Shown here piece after piece: positions 23,064-34,800 of a stretch of 64,000 bases of DNA (within the stretch, counting starts at the first letter, position 1; every line of letters begins with the position of its first letter). Under the pieces are notes generated by a model. That model saw only the letters and a program-made list of their open reading frames with translations. It was not told where the DNA came from and did not search any database. The DNA is taken from NCBI GenBank assembly GCA_032871835.1, contig CM065296.1:9434001-9498000 (forward strand), given 5' to 3'. A program made the position numbers and the translations under genes. The stretch is from Dipteronia dyeriana (lineage: Eukaryota > Streptophyta > Magnoliopsida > Sapindales > Sapindaceae).

Positions 23064-25349
23064 ATGGATAAAGTTCGATTCGTTGTTTTATATGATGGGG
23101 AATGGAGTGAAAGTGGTGGGAAGTTCAAGTATCAATCTGGAAAGTCAAGACTAATTTCAATTTCAAGGGAAACCTCGTATGAATCGTTAGAAGACATCAT
23201 ATCTGGTCTTGTTAATGTCAATCTTAACGAGTTCTCCATCAAAATGAAGTATTTGTTTAACTCGCCGGATGTTTTAGCACTGTTTGAAGTTGTGAATGAT
23301 AATGATGTGCAAATGTTCTTGTGTGAAAATTCCATTGTGAAAACACGAACCTCATTATGTGTCACAACGGAACGGAAAACAGGAATAATGCCAAACACAC
23401 AAGGTCATGACAATGAACGTGTGGACGAAGACATTGCCAAATAATCCGAATGGAGTTGGTGTTGATAATATGCATGAAAGAGTATTTAGTCCAAATGAAT
23501 TTGAGAATACTGATGTATTTTCAATTGGGGCGGACAATGAAGATGAAATTGAAGGTAGTCAGTAATCAAAAATGAAGTCTGAGGGTGTTGGGACAAAATC
23601 ATCAAAAATATATGGAAGTTACACATCGTTAGAGAGTGTAGTCAACAATGTTAATGAAGTTAGAGTTGGTGATTTTTTTCCTAGTAAGGAAGAGTTGCAT
23701 ATGAAGATTAGTTTGTTGTCAATTGCTAATCATTTTCAGTTCAAAATGAATAAGTCCACCCAAGTTTTGTTGGTTTTGACATGCAGAGTCAAAGATTGCA
23801 AATGGCGTGTTCGTACAACAAAGCTTAACGGTTGTGACTCATTTCGTGTTCGAAAATACCAACCCGAGCACACATGCTCTCTTGACACCCTCCACTTTGA
23901 TCATCGACAAGCAAGTAGCAAACTTATTGGACATTATATAAAAACAAAGTTTGAGGGACCTTTACAGTCGTACAGACCGAATGAAATAATTGAAGATCTA
24001 AAAAAGCAGTGTGGAATGACTTGTAGTTATAACAAAGCATTGAGGGCTAGAGAGGTTGTATTGGGTTTAGCTAGGGGTTCACCAGAGGACTCATTTAGCA
24101 TTCTTCCTTTATATTGTCACATGCTTGAAAGGAAAAATCCAGGGACAATCACATTCATTGAAACTGACTCAATCAATCGGTTCAAGTATTTTTTTCATGG
24201 CATTAGGACCTTCCATTGAAGGTTTTAAATCGTGTATTCGTCCGGTGGTAGCTAATGATGGAACTTTCTTGAAATGCAAGCATCAGGGTATGCTGTTTAT
24301 TGCAACCAATTTGGATGGAAATAACCAAGTCTACCCATTGGCCTTTGGAATTGGTGATTCAGAAAATGACCAATCATGACATTGGTTTTTGACAAAGTTA
24401 CACTAGTTGGTTGGTGAAATGAATGATCTTGTATTTATCTCCGACCGCAACTCAAGCATTGCAAAGGCAATAGCACGTGTGTTCCCTAATTCATTGCATG
24501 GTATATGTATGTATCACCTTGATCAAAACATGAAGGCAAATTTTAGAGGTGTTGAAGTCCATGATAAATTTTACAAGTGTTCAAAAGCTTATCGAGTGGT
24601 TGAGTTTAATTAAATTATGGGTCAAATAATGGGAATAGATGCAAGGGTTGCACACTATTTGATTGAGGTCGATCCAAAGAAGTGGGCTAGAAGTCATTTT
24701 GACAGACGAAGATATTGCATAATGACAAAAAACATTGCAGAGTGTTTAAATGGCATTTTGAAGGACGCACGAGAGTTACCGATTACAAAATTAGTTGAGC
24801 ATATACGTGGTTTACTACAAAAGTGGTTTTGGGAAAGGCGTGAAGTTACTGCTAAAATGAGTACTCCATTGACGAAGTGGGCAGAAAAAAGGCTACGTCG
24901 TAGGATTAATAAATCACATTGTTACCGTGTGCATCCTATCAATCTATACAAACACAATGTGGTTGACGGATACTTAAATGGGTTGGTTAACCTTAGTGAT
25001 AAGACTTGTACTTGCCGGAAATTTCAGTTGGACCAGCTTCCTTGTAGACATGCACTTGATGCATGTAACCTTCGCCGTATCTCTTGTTATGACTATTGCT
25101 TCCCTTTATTACTACAAGGAAACATTGGCTACAGCGTATGCTGGTTCCATTTACCCAGTTGGCCCTATGCAGGAGTGGGATGTTCCCGATGATGTACAAA
25201 GTGTTGTTGTTCTACCACCAAAAGGACGTAAACCTAGCGAACGTAGACCCTCTGAAGATGAAGAAATTATCCACCGAAAGTGTGGTAGATGCGGAGGATT
25301 GGGACATAATAAGCAAAAATGTAAGGCACCAATTTCATTGACCGATTAA
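23064..25349 (+). pseudogene. MULE transposase (MURA/MuDR type), decayed
   Basis: The frame starts MDKVRFVVLYDGEW (MuDR N-terminal, ubiquitin-like region). From 23572 a second block holds the Cys/His DNA-binding region (CRVKDCKWRVR, then PEHTC). The DDE catalytic core follows, with VANDGTFLKC near 24250 and VFISDRNSSIAKAI near 24430. A SWIM zinc finger (CTCRKFQLDQLPCRHALDAC, near 25007) and a zinc knuckle (CGRCGGLGHNKQKC, near 25282) end it. Breaks: a stop at 23442-23444 before the second block, a frameshift near 24200, stops at 24377 and about 24403, one after VVEFN at 24611, and a frameshift near 25085. All domains are present in order, so it decayed recently in evolutionary terms. Confidence 0.9.
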
Positions 25350-26146
25350 AGTGGTAACCCAAGAGGTGTAAAAAATATGTTGTCTACATTTACATGAAGT
25401 TTATTGTGTAATGTTGTAATAAAGTTGTGTAATAAATATGTTGATGTTGTAATAAAGTTGTGTAACAAATATGTTGATTTAACAATTTTTAAAATTTTTG
25501 TAATGTTGACAGTATTGGTTGCTATAACTAGTGTTGTATAATGTTTAGATTTCTATTTTGCAATTTTCAATTACTATTAATGGGCAGGAAATGAAACTAA
25601 TATGGAACAAACTTTTAAATTGAATTCATAAATCCTAGACAATTGGACACAACAAAAAGATCCTGGTATTCATTGAATCCAAAAAAATGAAAAAATTGCA
25701 AAAGTGGACAAATGGACATAGGAAAAAAAATAGGACACAATACTACACTAATCCTGAACATTTTCATTCATAACAATTAAAAATCTGGGCAATTGGTTTC
25801 ATAACAGTTTCCATCCTCACAAAACAGCAAAAAAAATCACAATGTTCCATTCATAACAGTTAAAACCTGGAAAATTTCATCTACACATATTCTGGTTCAC
25901 AACATTCAAAATCTGCACAATTCCATCCTAAGCTCACCAAATCTGCACAATTCCAAAATCTGCACAATTTCATTCTAAGTCAACTAACAATTACAACATT
26001 CAAACAGAAATATGTTAACTAACAATTCCATTCAAAATCTGCACAATTCCATTCTAAGTCAACTAACAATTACATTATGCACATGTACTGACATTAATAG
26101 GGCAATATGTTAAATTCATCAAATTACACAGCTAAATCCTAATGGT

Positions 26147-29100
26147 AGGTCACACAGCTACTCGAGATCGCCAAAGATTTAAACACAAATATGTCCTGAA
26201 ATACTTGACTTTATCAGGTTGGACCAAATCGATAGATTCACCATGTACCAAATGCTCCAAAAACTTGATGACAAATAGTTCGCAATCACATGCTTTCTGT
26301 TGTGGCACAAGCTGACAATGCTCCACACACCAAGGTGTCATATCTCCACCGTGGTCAATGTCCGGTCTTCTATCGAAGAACTCAACCTTTTGAAGCAGTA
26401 GAGGGAGCATAGTAGATAATGGTTTCATGAATTTGTTGAATTTCCTATTGCCAGTGAGGTTTGTGTCAGAGTCGTACACCATGATCTTCCGAGCAATCAT
26501 GTTGATTTCAGCAAGGATCCAATGTCTGCTCTCATAATTTAGAGGGATATACACCTGTAATATCAACATAATGTAGCAGTAGCATACTCAAATAATTTGT
26601 AAACCCTAAACCCAAATAATTAACATACTGAACTTAAGGTTTACTAAAAACATTCAACCAACAATAAAATTACTTTATCAACTCCTATCCAAGGATTAGC
26701 TAACCGTGGTGCTGCACCAGTAGCATACTTAAATAATTTGTCATTTTCGAACCACAATCCTTCTTGCTTAGTAAACCGTTGAAATCTTGCATCCAAGTGT
26801 TGTTATTTTGGAAACAATGCAGAAAACATTGATAATAGTTAATTTTACAGCAAATTTAGTATTATGTACAACCATTATATCTGTTAATTCTGGGAAGGTG
26901 AAAGTACACAACCATTTTTACCTGGAAAAGTACATCCGTGGTAGTACACATCTCCATTTTAGCGGTGGGAGATTCAAATTTTACTTTACGAATCCAGTAC
27001 AAAGCGGAATCTATATGCTAATACAAACAAAAAAAGATTCTAACTTGGGCCACATGAAAAAAAAAATTAGTACATATGTTATGTAATGTAATGTAATACA
27101 TACCTCGTCATTCAACCATTTGTCAGGCGTATATAGGGTCTTGAACCAATCCCGACTAGCCGTACACAATGGTAGGTGTACCTCGTTTATGCTGAAATAG
27201 TTATTCAAACCATCACAAGCTGACAAACTATAGCTATATATTTCGTAGTTATAATAATACTCAAACAATACATACTTCTGATCTTCAAAATCCTCTTCTT
27301 GTAGCCATGTCTCGAATTTTTTCAACTCGGTCTGCAATAACTTTGGAAGTGGCTTGAACTTGGGTAATTTTTTGGCTTGATTCTTTGTGTGTCTGTATAA
27401 GGAGACTTCAATGCAGCAGCCTTTTTCGAGTGTCTCTTCGGAACAATTGGTGGAGATTTTTCATACACAATGATACTCATCTCTGTGTTGCATTGTCTTC
27501 TACCTGTCACAAATAAAATGTCACAACTATTCATACAAAATAAATTAGAAAAAATAGAGAAGAATACAGTGTATTCACCTTCTCAATAGGTACGCTAGCT
27601 TCATCATTAGTTCTATCATCGAGGTGCACTTGTGCTTCAAAGTGTTCTTGTGCTTCGAAGTCAAACTGGACACCTTTCTCTTTATCGTTACTACCAACCA
27701 ACTCCAACTCTTCTTTCTCATCCATTTGTTCATCTTTTTCATCCATTTGTGCACCATCCATTTCCATAGCATCATTTGATTTTTCATCTTTTACGAGTGT
27801 CTGTCCTCTGACTCCTAATAAATTGATTATCAAATCCAGTTTCTTGTCCATACCATCAATGCGCTTCACAAGATCATCTAATTTAAACTTGTTCTCATGT
27901 CTGGCTTCACAATCCTGTCATTCATTTTATAATTACATTAAATATATATAATGCAATAACCTAATAACTTAATAACTTAATAACATAAATGTTAGCTCAC
28001 CGGACAAACACGTTTTGCCTTATACTCAGCAATTTCTTGACGGTCTTGTTCATCCCCAAAACGTACATCATTTTCAGCCACATTAACGCCTACAATGTCC
28101 TCTTCAGCTTCACCGTCAACATCTGGTGGTTCTAACTCGTATTCAGCAGTGAATAAAGATTTCACATACTCCTCTCCTCTCTCTCGAGGAGTGGGTTTCA
28201 GCTTCTTCAAAACTTGCATCTACAAAACATGGAAAGTAGTATAGGTTAGTATGATAACATAATTATTTTTCAAATTTAATACATTTTCTTACATTCTTGT
28301 GATCCAACAACTTGATAACATGTGTTGCATCCGCCGTTCCAGGTGTAATCCAATTAACGATCCTGGGAAGCAAAGCACCAGACTTATTGGCAATCTGAAC
28401 TCTAATAGTGGGAATTGCCTCACACGCCCAAATCTACTTATATGAAGAAAAAAAAATGTGAATAATAATATATAACAATTACAAATTACATAATTGAAAA
28501 GTTTAAAGTTAGATGCAATAACTTGAAATGCATAAGGAAACCCATGCAACACATATTGTCTGATACCATCATTTTCCTTCTTTGCCTGACGTTTCCTTTT
28601 CTTGCCAGATACAGTCTTTTTCGAGGTTATATGATAATCTTCAGCCATTTTCCTCAAATCCCTTTGAAGACTATTCAAAGTTGTTTCATAACACTTTCAG
28701 CCCCACGGGTACTTGTTGAATGTATCTAAATCTTCCAAAAGTTCAACATGATGGGCTCCGATAAAGACTTTCTGATCTTTCCCAAACAAAACGGTCTCCA
28801 AAAAGTAAAGTAATGCTAGTTTCACCATGTCTTCGTCACTATCTGAAGAAGCAGATTTGAAAATGGCTTTTAAAGTTTTGTTATTGAACCGCACTTCACC
28901 ATTCAACATGGACGATCAGAAACTTCCACAACCATCCCTTTTTTCCTTAACCTCCAACGGTGGGTCATGCCCACACTCTAAACCCGTGATGAGACAAAAT
29001 TATTCTATGGAAAACCGAAATGTCTTCCCACCTACTGCAAACCACATTTCTGATTTATTATGCGACTGTATTTGTCTAAGGAGCAGATGATGAACTAGTT

Positions 29101-29260
29101 GGCCATAAAATTTCAGCTCATGCATCTGTAAAAGTTTCTCGAAGCATGTCGTGCGAAATAGAGCCAACTGTGCCTCCTTAATTTTTCCTTGATGCACTTT
29201 ATAGCCACTGTTGACGAAGTGCTGTTAATCTTCGTCGGGAAATGTTCTGGAACCTTGACT
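26147..29260 (-). pseudogene. Ulp1-type C48 protease gene with DUF1985, of the MULE
   Basis: Read on the minus strand, the gene starts near 29200 with a DUF1985 domain (MHELKFYGQLVHHLLLRQI, then MWFAVGGKTFRFSIE). A frame interruption follows near 28920, then more DUF1985 sequence to about 28530 (LHGFPYAFQVIA). An acidic, charged linker follows (about 28220-27540). The protease domain is in three exons: about 27337-27105 ending KWLNDE, about 26790-26680 (HLDARFQRFTKQEG) and about 26556-26150. Catalytic residues are visible: His in SRHWILAEI, Asp in MVYDSDTN, and Cys in the QQKACDCELFVIKF block. Ulp1 enzymes remove SUMO; their role in MULEs is unknown. Exon borders in the linker are uncertain. 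Confidence 0.8.
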
Positions 29261-29414
29261 AACAAATCAACCTCTTTTTTCCCATTCTATTTTCCATAAC
29301 TGTAACAAAACAATATTAAAAAAATACAAATCATCTTACTAAGCACATTTCAGATCAAGAGGCACAACATTATTTCATATTCGATTCAATGATGATAGTC
29401 AAAAATTAAAATTG

Positions 29415-29744
29415 CCAACTGTGTTGGGATTTCCCAACAGCGTTGGGAATTCCCAACTGTGTTCGGATTTCCTAATGTTGTTGGGAATTTACAACGGTGT
29501 TGGGAATTCACAATGGTGTTGGGAATTCCCAACAGGGTTAGGAATTCCTAACAACGCTAGGATTTCCTAACGCAGTTGGGAATTCCCAACGCAGTTGGGA
29601 TTTCCTAACACATTTGGGAATTCCTAACCCTGTTGAGAATTCCCAACACCGTTGCGAATTCCCAACACCGTTGCGAATTCCCAACAGCGTTAGGAAATCC
29701 TAACACAGTTGGGAATTCCCAACGCTGTTAGGATTTCTCAACAC
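29415..29744. repeat. Subterminal ~19-bp repeat array, right (MULE-1)
   Basis: About 17 imperfect units of the same GGAATTCC plus AAC-N3-GTT design as the left array. It lies just upstream of the minus-strand Ulp1 gene, the mirror position of the left array. Confidence 0.85.
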
Positions 29745-31139
29745 ATCCTTCACATCGTCGGCATGCCTGTTCAACATCTCACACAATCCATACTCAACAG
29801 AGACCTACAAATGTAAGAAACAATGTTTCTTCAAGAATGAAAAGCCAAAGTTCAATTATTCAAGCAATCAAAGCCAAAACTCAATTCTTCAACCAATGTA
29901 TGTAACCAACTCATTAACGAACTTGGGGGTTTATCATCAGACAAGGAAGCATATTATCAAAATTAAATTAGAGAAAATGATATTGCAAAATATAGCTGGC
30001 TAGGTTTATCTAAAGTAATTTTACACAGATTTTTTAGATACCAAAATCATACATTGATATACTTTATTTATCAATAACCGAATTAACAAATAAGATTGCA
30101 AGGGTTTAAAAAAATATAAAATTGCAATAACAAAATGTCAAAATCAACTAATCAAGTAACCAACAACAGCAACACAATCCATCAATCAACAAGTTTAATT
30201 GGAACTTGCAAGTATACCTAAATACCCAAATACCCAATAACCCAGTCAGCAAAAAAAATTGTTAATCACATATTCAAAAATTCACAATCACAAAACATCA
30301 AATTTTCACTAAACCATTGAAGTAAGGAGAAATATGAATATATGATCTCTCTCTTTCAGTCCATTCTCAGTTTATTCAAATTTCCATATTTAACATTTTC
30401 TATATCAAAATAAATTAAATATTACCTAATTGATGTTTGAAAAAGAAAACTATGTAATTGAAAAAAGAAAAGGAAAATAAAATCTAACATTTTGATTGTT
30501 TATTATGAATAGTCTGGGTTGACTCGGTTGGGAATTGCCGTATGGTGAATTGGGAGACAGTCAATGGACAGAGATGGTGTGGTTTCACACTGTCACTGTG
30601 TCACACTTTATAGGTTGTATACTCAATACATATCTAAAAATAATGAAAAACAAAATCAAAACAAAGATTCTAGATTTTTGAAAATAAACTAAAAAATTAT
30701 GGTTCAACAACCACATTCACAAATAACAATTCAAAATTAAACAACCATTACCTTCAATCATCGATTAAAACCTTCGTAGTCGTCGTCGTCTTCAAGCTTC
30801 CGGTGCCGTCGTCGTCGTAGTCTTCAACCTTCCACAACAACCGTTGTTCAGGAGCAGTTAGCGTCGTCTTCAGCCTGTCGGAGACGTCGTCGTCGTCAAG
30901 CTTCCGGAGACGGCGTCTTCAACCTTCAAATCGCGTCGATAATGTCGCCAGAAAACTAGTGAGGAAATGGATTTTGAGAGATGAACTTTGGTCGAGGTCG
31001 ATTTCTAGGGATTTCAAACAGGAGAGGGATTCTGAGAGAGGGACTTTGGTCGATTACAATAGAAATGGGATTTTAGTCGATTGAAAATGATTATAGGGAT
31101 TTAGAGTGTTTAAATTGGAATGTAATTTGTACATAAAAA
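29745..31139. other. Right subterminal part of MULE-1
   Basis: AT-rich sequence followed by a GC-rich, pyrimidine-rich block at about 30770-30950 (GTCGTCGTC runs). This probably holds the promoter and leader of the Ulp1 gene. No coding was recognised. Confidence 0.5.
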
Positions 31140-31942
31140 AAGGGTAAAAAGGTCATAAAAGAGTTAGTTTTGCAAGTTTTTCAAAAAGAGGTTAGTTATT
31201 AACTTCATCCTTCCAAAATGGTTACTTTTCAATAAAACCCTAATTTTTAATACATTTGTTTTGTTTTTTATGTGGAATGGAATTGAAATGGAGTGGTATA
31301 GTTATTGTATTGATTAAGTTTAGTTTATTCTGGGTTACATATAACTTCTTTTGTAGTATTTTTTAGCTTGGGAATGAAATTTTAATTGATTTTTATGTTC
31401 ACATTTCAATTGGGTTTGCAAATCTATTTACAATTATCGAATTGTTAAATAAATTATGCTAAAATTTCATCTACAGGTGATTCACGTTTTGTTTCTTTTA
31501 CAATTTTAATTTTAGGAATGGTCAGTCCTCTCAATCTCAGAATGAAAGTTTTTGTATATTCATCCATGAAAGGTTAGCTTTTTTTTTTTTTTTTGGTCAA
31601 TTATGCTAAAATTTCAATTTCTAAATTATGGTTCTTGCAAATTTCTTATTTGAAGGTAGAACACAAAAATCAGTCAAAGTCAACTGCTGAATATTAATAA
31701 AAATCTAAGGAAGGTGAGATGAGAAAATCATTTTGTTGAATTGAAAGCAACAACTGAACATCACTGGGGTTCATCTTACTCTTTGTAGCTTAGATCTTTA
31801 ATTTTTTATTTATTTTTTGTTGCAATCCTATGAATCCTTAAAATTTTAGGGTTTCAATTTCTTTGAGTGAGAGATTGATTTTGTTGTTTGGATACATAAT
31901 CGAAAATAAAATTGAGGAGGGATATTATCATGAAGAGGAGAC

Positions 31943-32212
31943 CAATGCGTTGGTGTTGATGGGGAACTTGCGTTGCCAAAAACTGTAGCAGATGATGCAA
32001 TCTTGGCGCCAGATATCAATTCTTTTGGCAAATCATTCAGGTCTTGAAAATCTCTCTTTTTCTCAATTCTGTTTTAGGTTCCAATCATTTTCTTTATTGA
32101 AACGAAAGAAAATTGGCATGAACATTGCAGGGATTACAACGCAGAAAGCGAAATGCAAAAGAGTGTGGAGGAAATTTATCGGTTGCAGTACATCAACCAA
32201 TCATATGATTTT
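31943..32212 (+). pseudogene. Myo-inositol oxygenase (MIOX) gene fragment
   Basis: Two exons join in frame across a GT-AG intron: 31943-32040 (LAPDINSFGKSFR) and 32131-32212 (DYNAESEMQKSVEEIYRLQY, then INQSYDF, with a GTAAGC donor next). This matches the N-terminal part of plant MIOX, which oxidises myo-inositol to glucuronate. The ATG exon context is unclear, and all downstream exons, including the HD-domain iron ligands, are missing. A small MULE begins 70 bp downstream. The frame itself is clean, so loss may be recent. Confidence 0.75.
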
Positions 32213-32279
32213 GTAAGCGTGCTCGTGTGCACGTACACACACAGAGTTCTTAAAAAGAAAGAACTCTTCATTCTTATAT

Positions 32280-34162
32280 AGGTAAACTATATTTTAGCCC
32301 CTATAATTTGTTTTAATCTATGTTTAGTCTATAAATTTTTAGAATTATAATTTTTAATCCTTTTGTGACAGAATTCATAAAAAAAAATAGATTTTGTCAT
32401 GCCGGACTTGTTAAATGACAACACACACACATCTTAAAATGAAAGAACTCTTCTTTCTTATATAGGTAAATTACATTTTAATCCTTATAGTTTATCTTAA
32501 TCTGTGTTTAAACTACCGTTTTTTGGTATTGTAATTTTTAGTCATTTTGTGATAGAATCCGTTAAAAAAATAAATCCGTTAAAAAAATAAATCCTGTCAT
32601 GTTACACTTGTTAAATGACCTTAATACCCATGATGTGTGTTGATCCTAGTGAAAAGATCGTTTTACCATTAATTTTGTCTTTTGTGTGAGTAATGTAATT
32701 TTTACCTCTAATTACCATTTTACCTTTAATTTTGCCAGCGATGGAGATCCTAGAATTAAAAAAAAATCAAATTACAACAAAATAAAAACAAAAAAACAAA
32801 AGTTAGGAAAAAGATGAAGATGACAGAGATCCTAGAAATTAAAAAAAATCAAATAACATTTAAAAAATACGTAAAGTAAAAGAAGAAGATGAACAATGAT
32901 GATTCCTGACCACCCTTAATCTTTACCCAGATAATCAATCTTCACATACTTCTCGTCATCAATTATTCATCCCAACACCTAACATATATCATCAATCAAA
33001 ATAGTATATCAACTTCACAAACCCAAATTCTTTACAAACTCAAATATATTCCAATCCAAAACACATTTTAATCCAAAACACAAATCGGGAAATACATAAA
33101 CCAAAATAATTTCCAAACAAAAAAAAGTTAGTAGATCTGTTCAAAAAAGTCAGTAGATCTATTCATCTCATCGTCAACAATATCTATTCATCACCACAAA
33201 CCCAGGAATACAAATGAAGAAAAAAAATACAAATTTCGAACACCACCATTACCAGAAAATAAGAAGAAAAATCAAAATACAAGATGAAATTGAAAAAAAA
33301 AATGGAAATACAAACCAAAATATGAATCTTCAAAAGACAAACTCCAAACCCAAACCCAAACCCAAACCCACTCACTCACTCGACCATCGTCGTCTCACCA
33401 GACATCACCATCATCGGTGCCGATCGACTCCCAACAGAGGAGATTATGGCTCAATCTAGTCGGCAAATGAGAGAGAGATCCCCACATCGGAGGAGATCAA
33501 CGCTCCACGTTGGTGGCCAAGTGACATGAGAGAATGAATGACAAAGAAGAGACATATGAGAGAGAGCGAGTTTTTTTAGAGAGAGAAGATGAAGTTCGTT
33601 TGAAGAAGAAAATATGGTTTTAATTTTAGTTAATATATTTTTAATTATTTTAGCAATTGTTTTTGCTTTTTTTTTTCAATTTCTTTTTTTTTTATTTTTT
33701 ATTATTTCAATTCGTTTTTTTTCTTTCAAGGGAAAATCGTATTTTAGTTTTTAAGAGATAAGATTTTTTTTAATTTTTCAATATTTTTGTTTTTTTTTTC
33801 ATTTTGTAAATTGTTTTTGTATATTTTTATTAATCATTTTAATATTATTTAATTATTTTAAAATTTAATTATTATTTAATTTTTTATAATAATAATTATT
33901 ATTTAATTTAATAATATTTATTCATTTTTTAAAATTAATTTATAAATTACTATTATATCATTTGGTTATATAAGATTCTAGAACATTTAATGTTATTTTA
34001 CCTTTTTACCCTCGTTGACTTGACTGAACCCTAACAGAATTGAACGACAGAGACTAAAATACGTATTGTCAGAGAAATGATGAACTAAAAATTACAATAC
34101 CAAAAAACTATGGACTAAACGCAGATTAAGATAAACTACATGGACTAAAATACGATTTACCT
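32280..34162. mobile_element. Small MULE with duplicated left end (MULE-4)
   Basis: The left end AGGTAAACTATATTTTAG and right end CTAAAATACGATTTACCT are inverted repeats of about 100 bp. The 9-bp duplication TTCTTATAT lies at 34163-34171 and at 32271-32279. A second left end (AGGTAAATTACATTTTAA, from 32464) is preceded by the same 9 bp (32455-32463), so the outer ~184 bp look tandemly duplicated. The interior has leader-like purine/pyrimidine tracts but no recognised gene. A related copy lies at 55630-56997. Confidence 0.8.
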
Positions 34163-34364
34163 TTCTTATATATACATGATTAAATAATTGATAAGCTGAA
34201 AAGAAAAGAAAAACATAAAAATTATAATTATAAATATAAATGTACAGTAAAAAAAACTATAAATATAAATTCAAGCACATGCCTTACATAAATAGGCCAC
34301 CAACTAACTGGTCACCGGGATAGACAATATATGATTCCCTGGGTTTGGTGAGAATCTTGATCTA

Positions 34365-34625
34365 GTTAACTATATAAGCGAGTGTCGGTCATATTTAAAG
34401 CATCCCTTTTTTCTTTTAATTTCTTTGAATATAAAATTATAAATATAAGCCTTAAAGTTTATATAATTTCTTAATAGACAAGTCTTAGTAAGATTTCAAT
34501 TATAGTATCCCTTAGATTTGCGTTAAACGTCGAATGATAAATATAACCCTTCGATTTTGTATAATTATTTAATAGATAGGTCTTAATAATAGTAACACAA
34601 CAGAGACTGTAATTTAAAATTCTAG
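34365..34625. repeat. Dispersed repeat, copy B
   Basis: Counterpart of 21600-21860, sharing TTAACTATATAA at its start and GTCTTAATAATAGTAACACA near its end, in the same orientation. Confidence 0.65.
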
Positions 34626-34800
34626 CATAATGGATTTTCATTTCTATCCATCAAAAGTTCCTAAATGATATTGACAAACAGATGTGAGATAAACAAAGTA
34701 AGGATAAATTTGTCTTCTAACATAGTGGATTTTCAATTTTAACCCTCAAAAGACACTAAATGATATTGACAAACAGATGTGAGATAAACAAAATAAGGAT
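34620..34800. repeat. Two-copy tandem repeat (~95-bp unit)
   Basis: Two adjacent copies share ATAGTGGATTTTCA-like and GATATTGACAAACAGATGTG followed by AGATAAACAAA. They are not part of a recognised element. Confidence 0.75.

Larger units (their letters stand above)
21912..31240. mobile_element. Mutator-like element with transposase and Ulp1 genes (MULE-1)
   Basis: The 9329-bp element starts GGGTTTTATTGAAAACTAAC and ends with its inverted counterpart ATAAAACCC. The TIRs match for about 80 bp. Perfect 9-bp target duplications TAATTTTTA lie at 21903-21911 and 31241-31249, diagnostic for Mutator. Inside, a plus-strand transposase gene and a minus-strand Ulp1-type protease gene face each other, and a GGAATTCC-type repeat array lies 5' of each. 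The arrangement recalls KAONASHI/CUMULE-type MULEs that encode C48 peptidases. Frame breaks in both genes mean it is no longer autonomous. Confidence 0.92.

Noticed and set aside
33342..33371. (CCCAAA)n run resembling plant telomere repeat
   Set aside because: The unit is CCCAAA, not CCCTAAA, it has only about five copies, and it sits within a small MULE.
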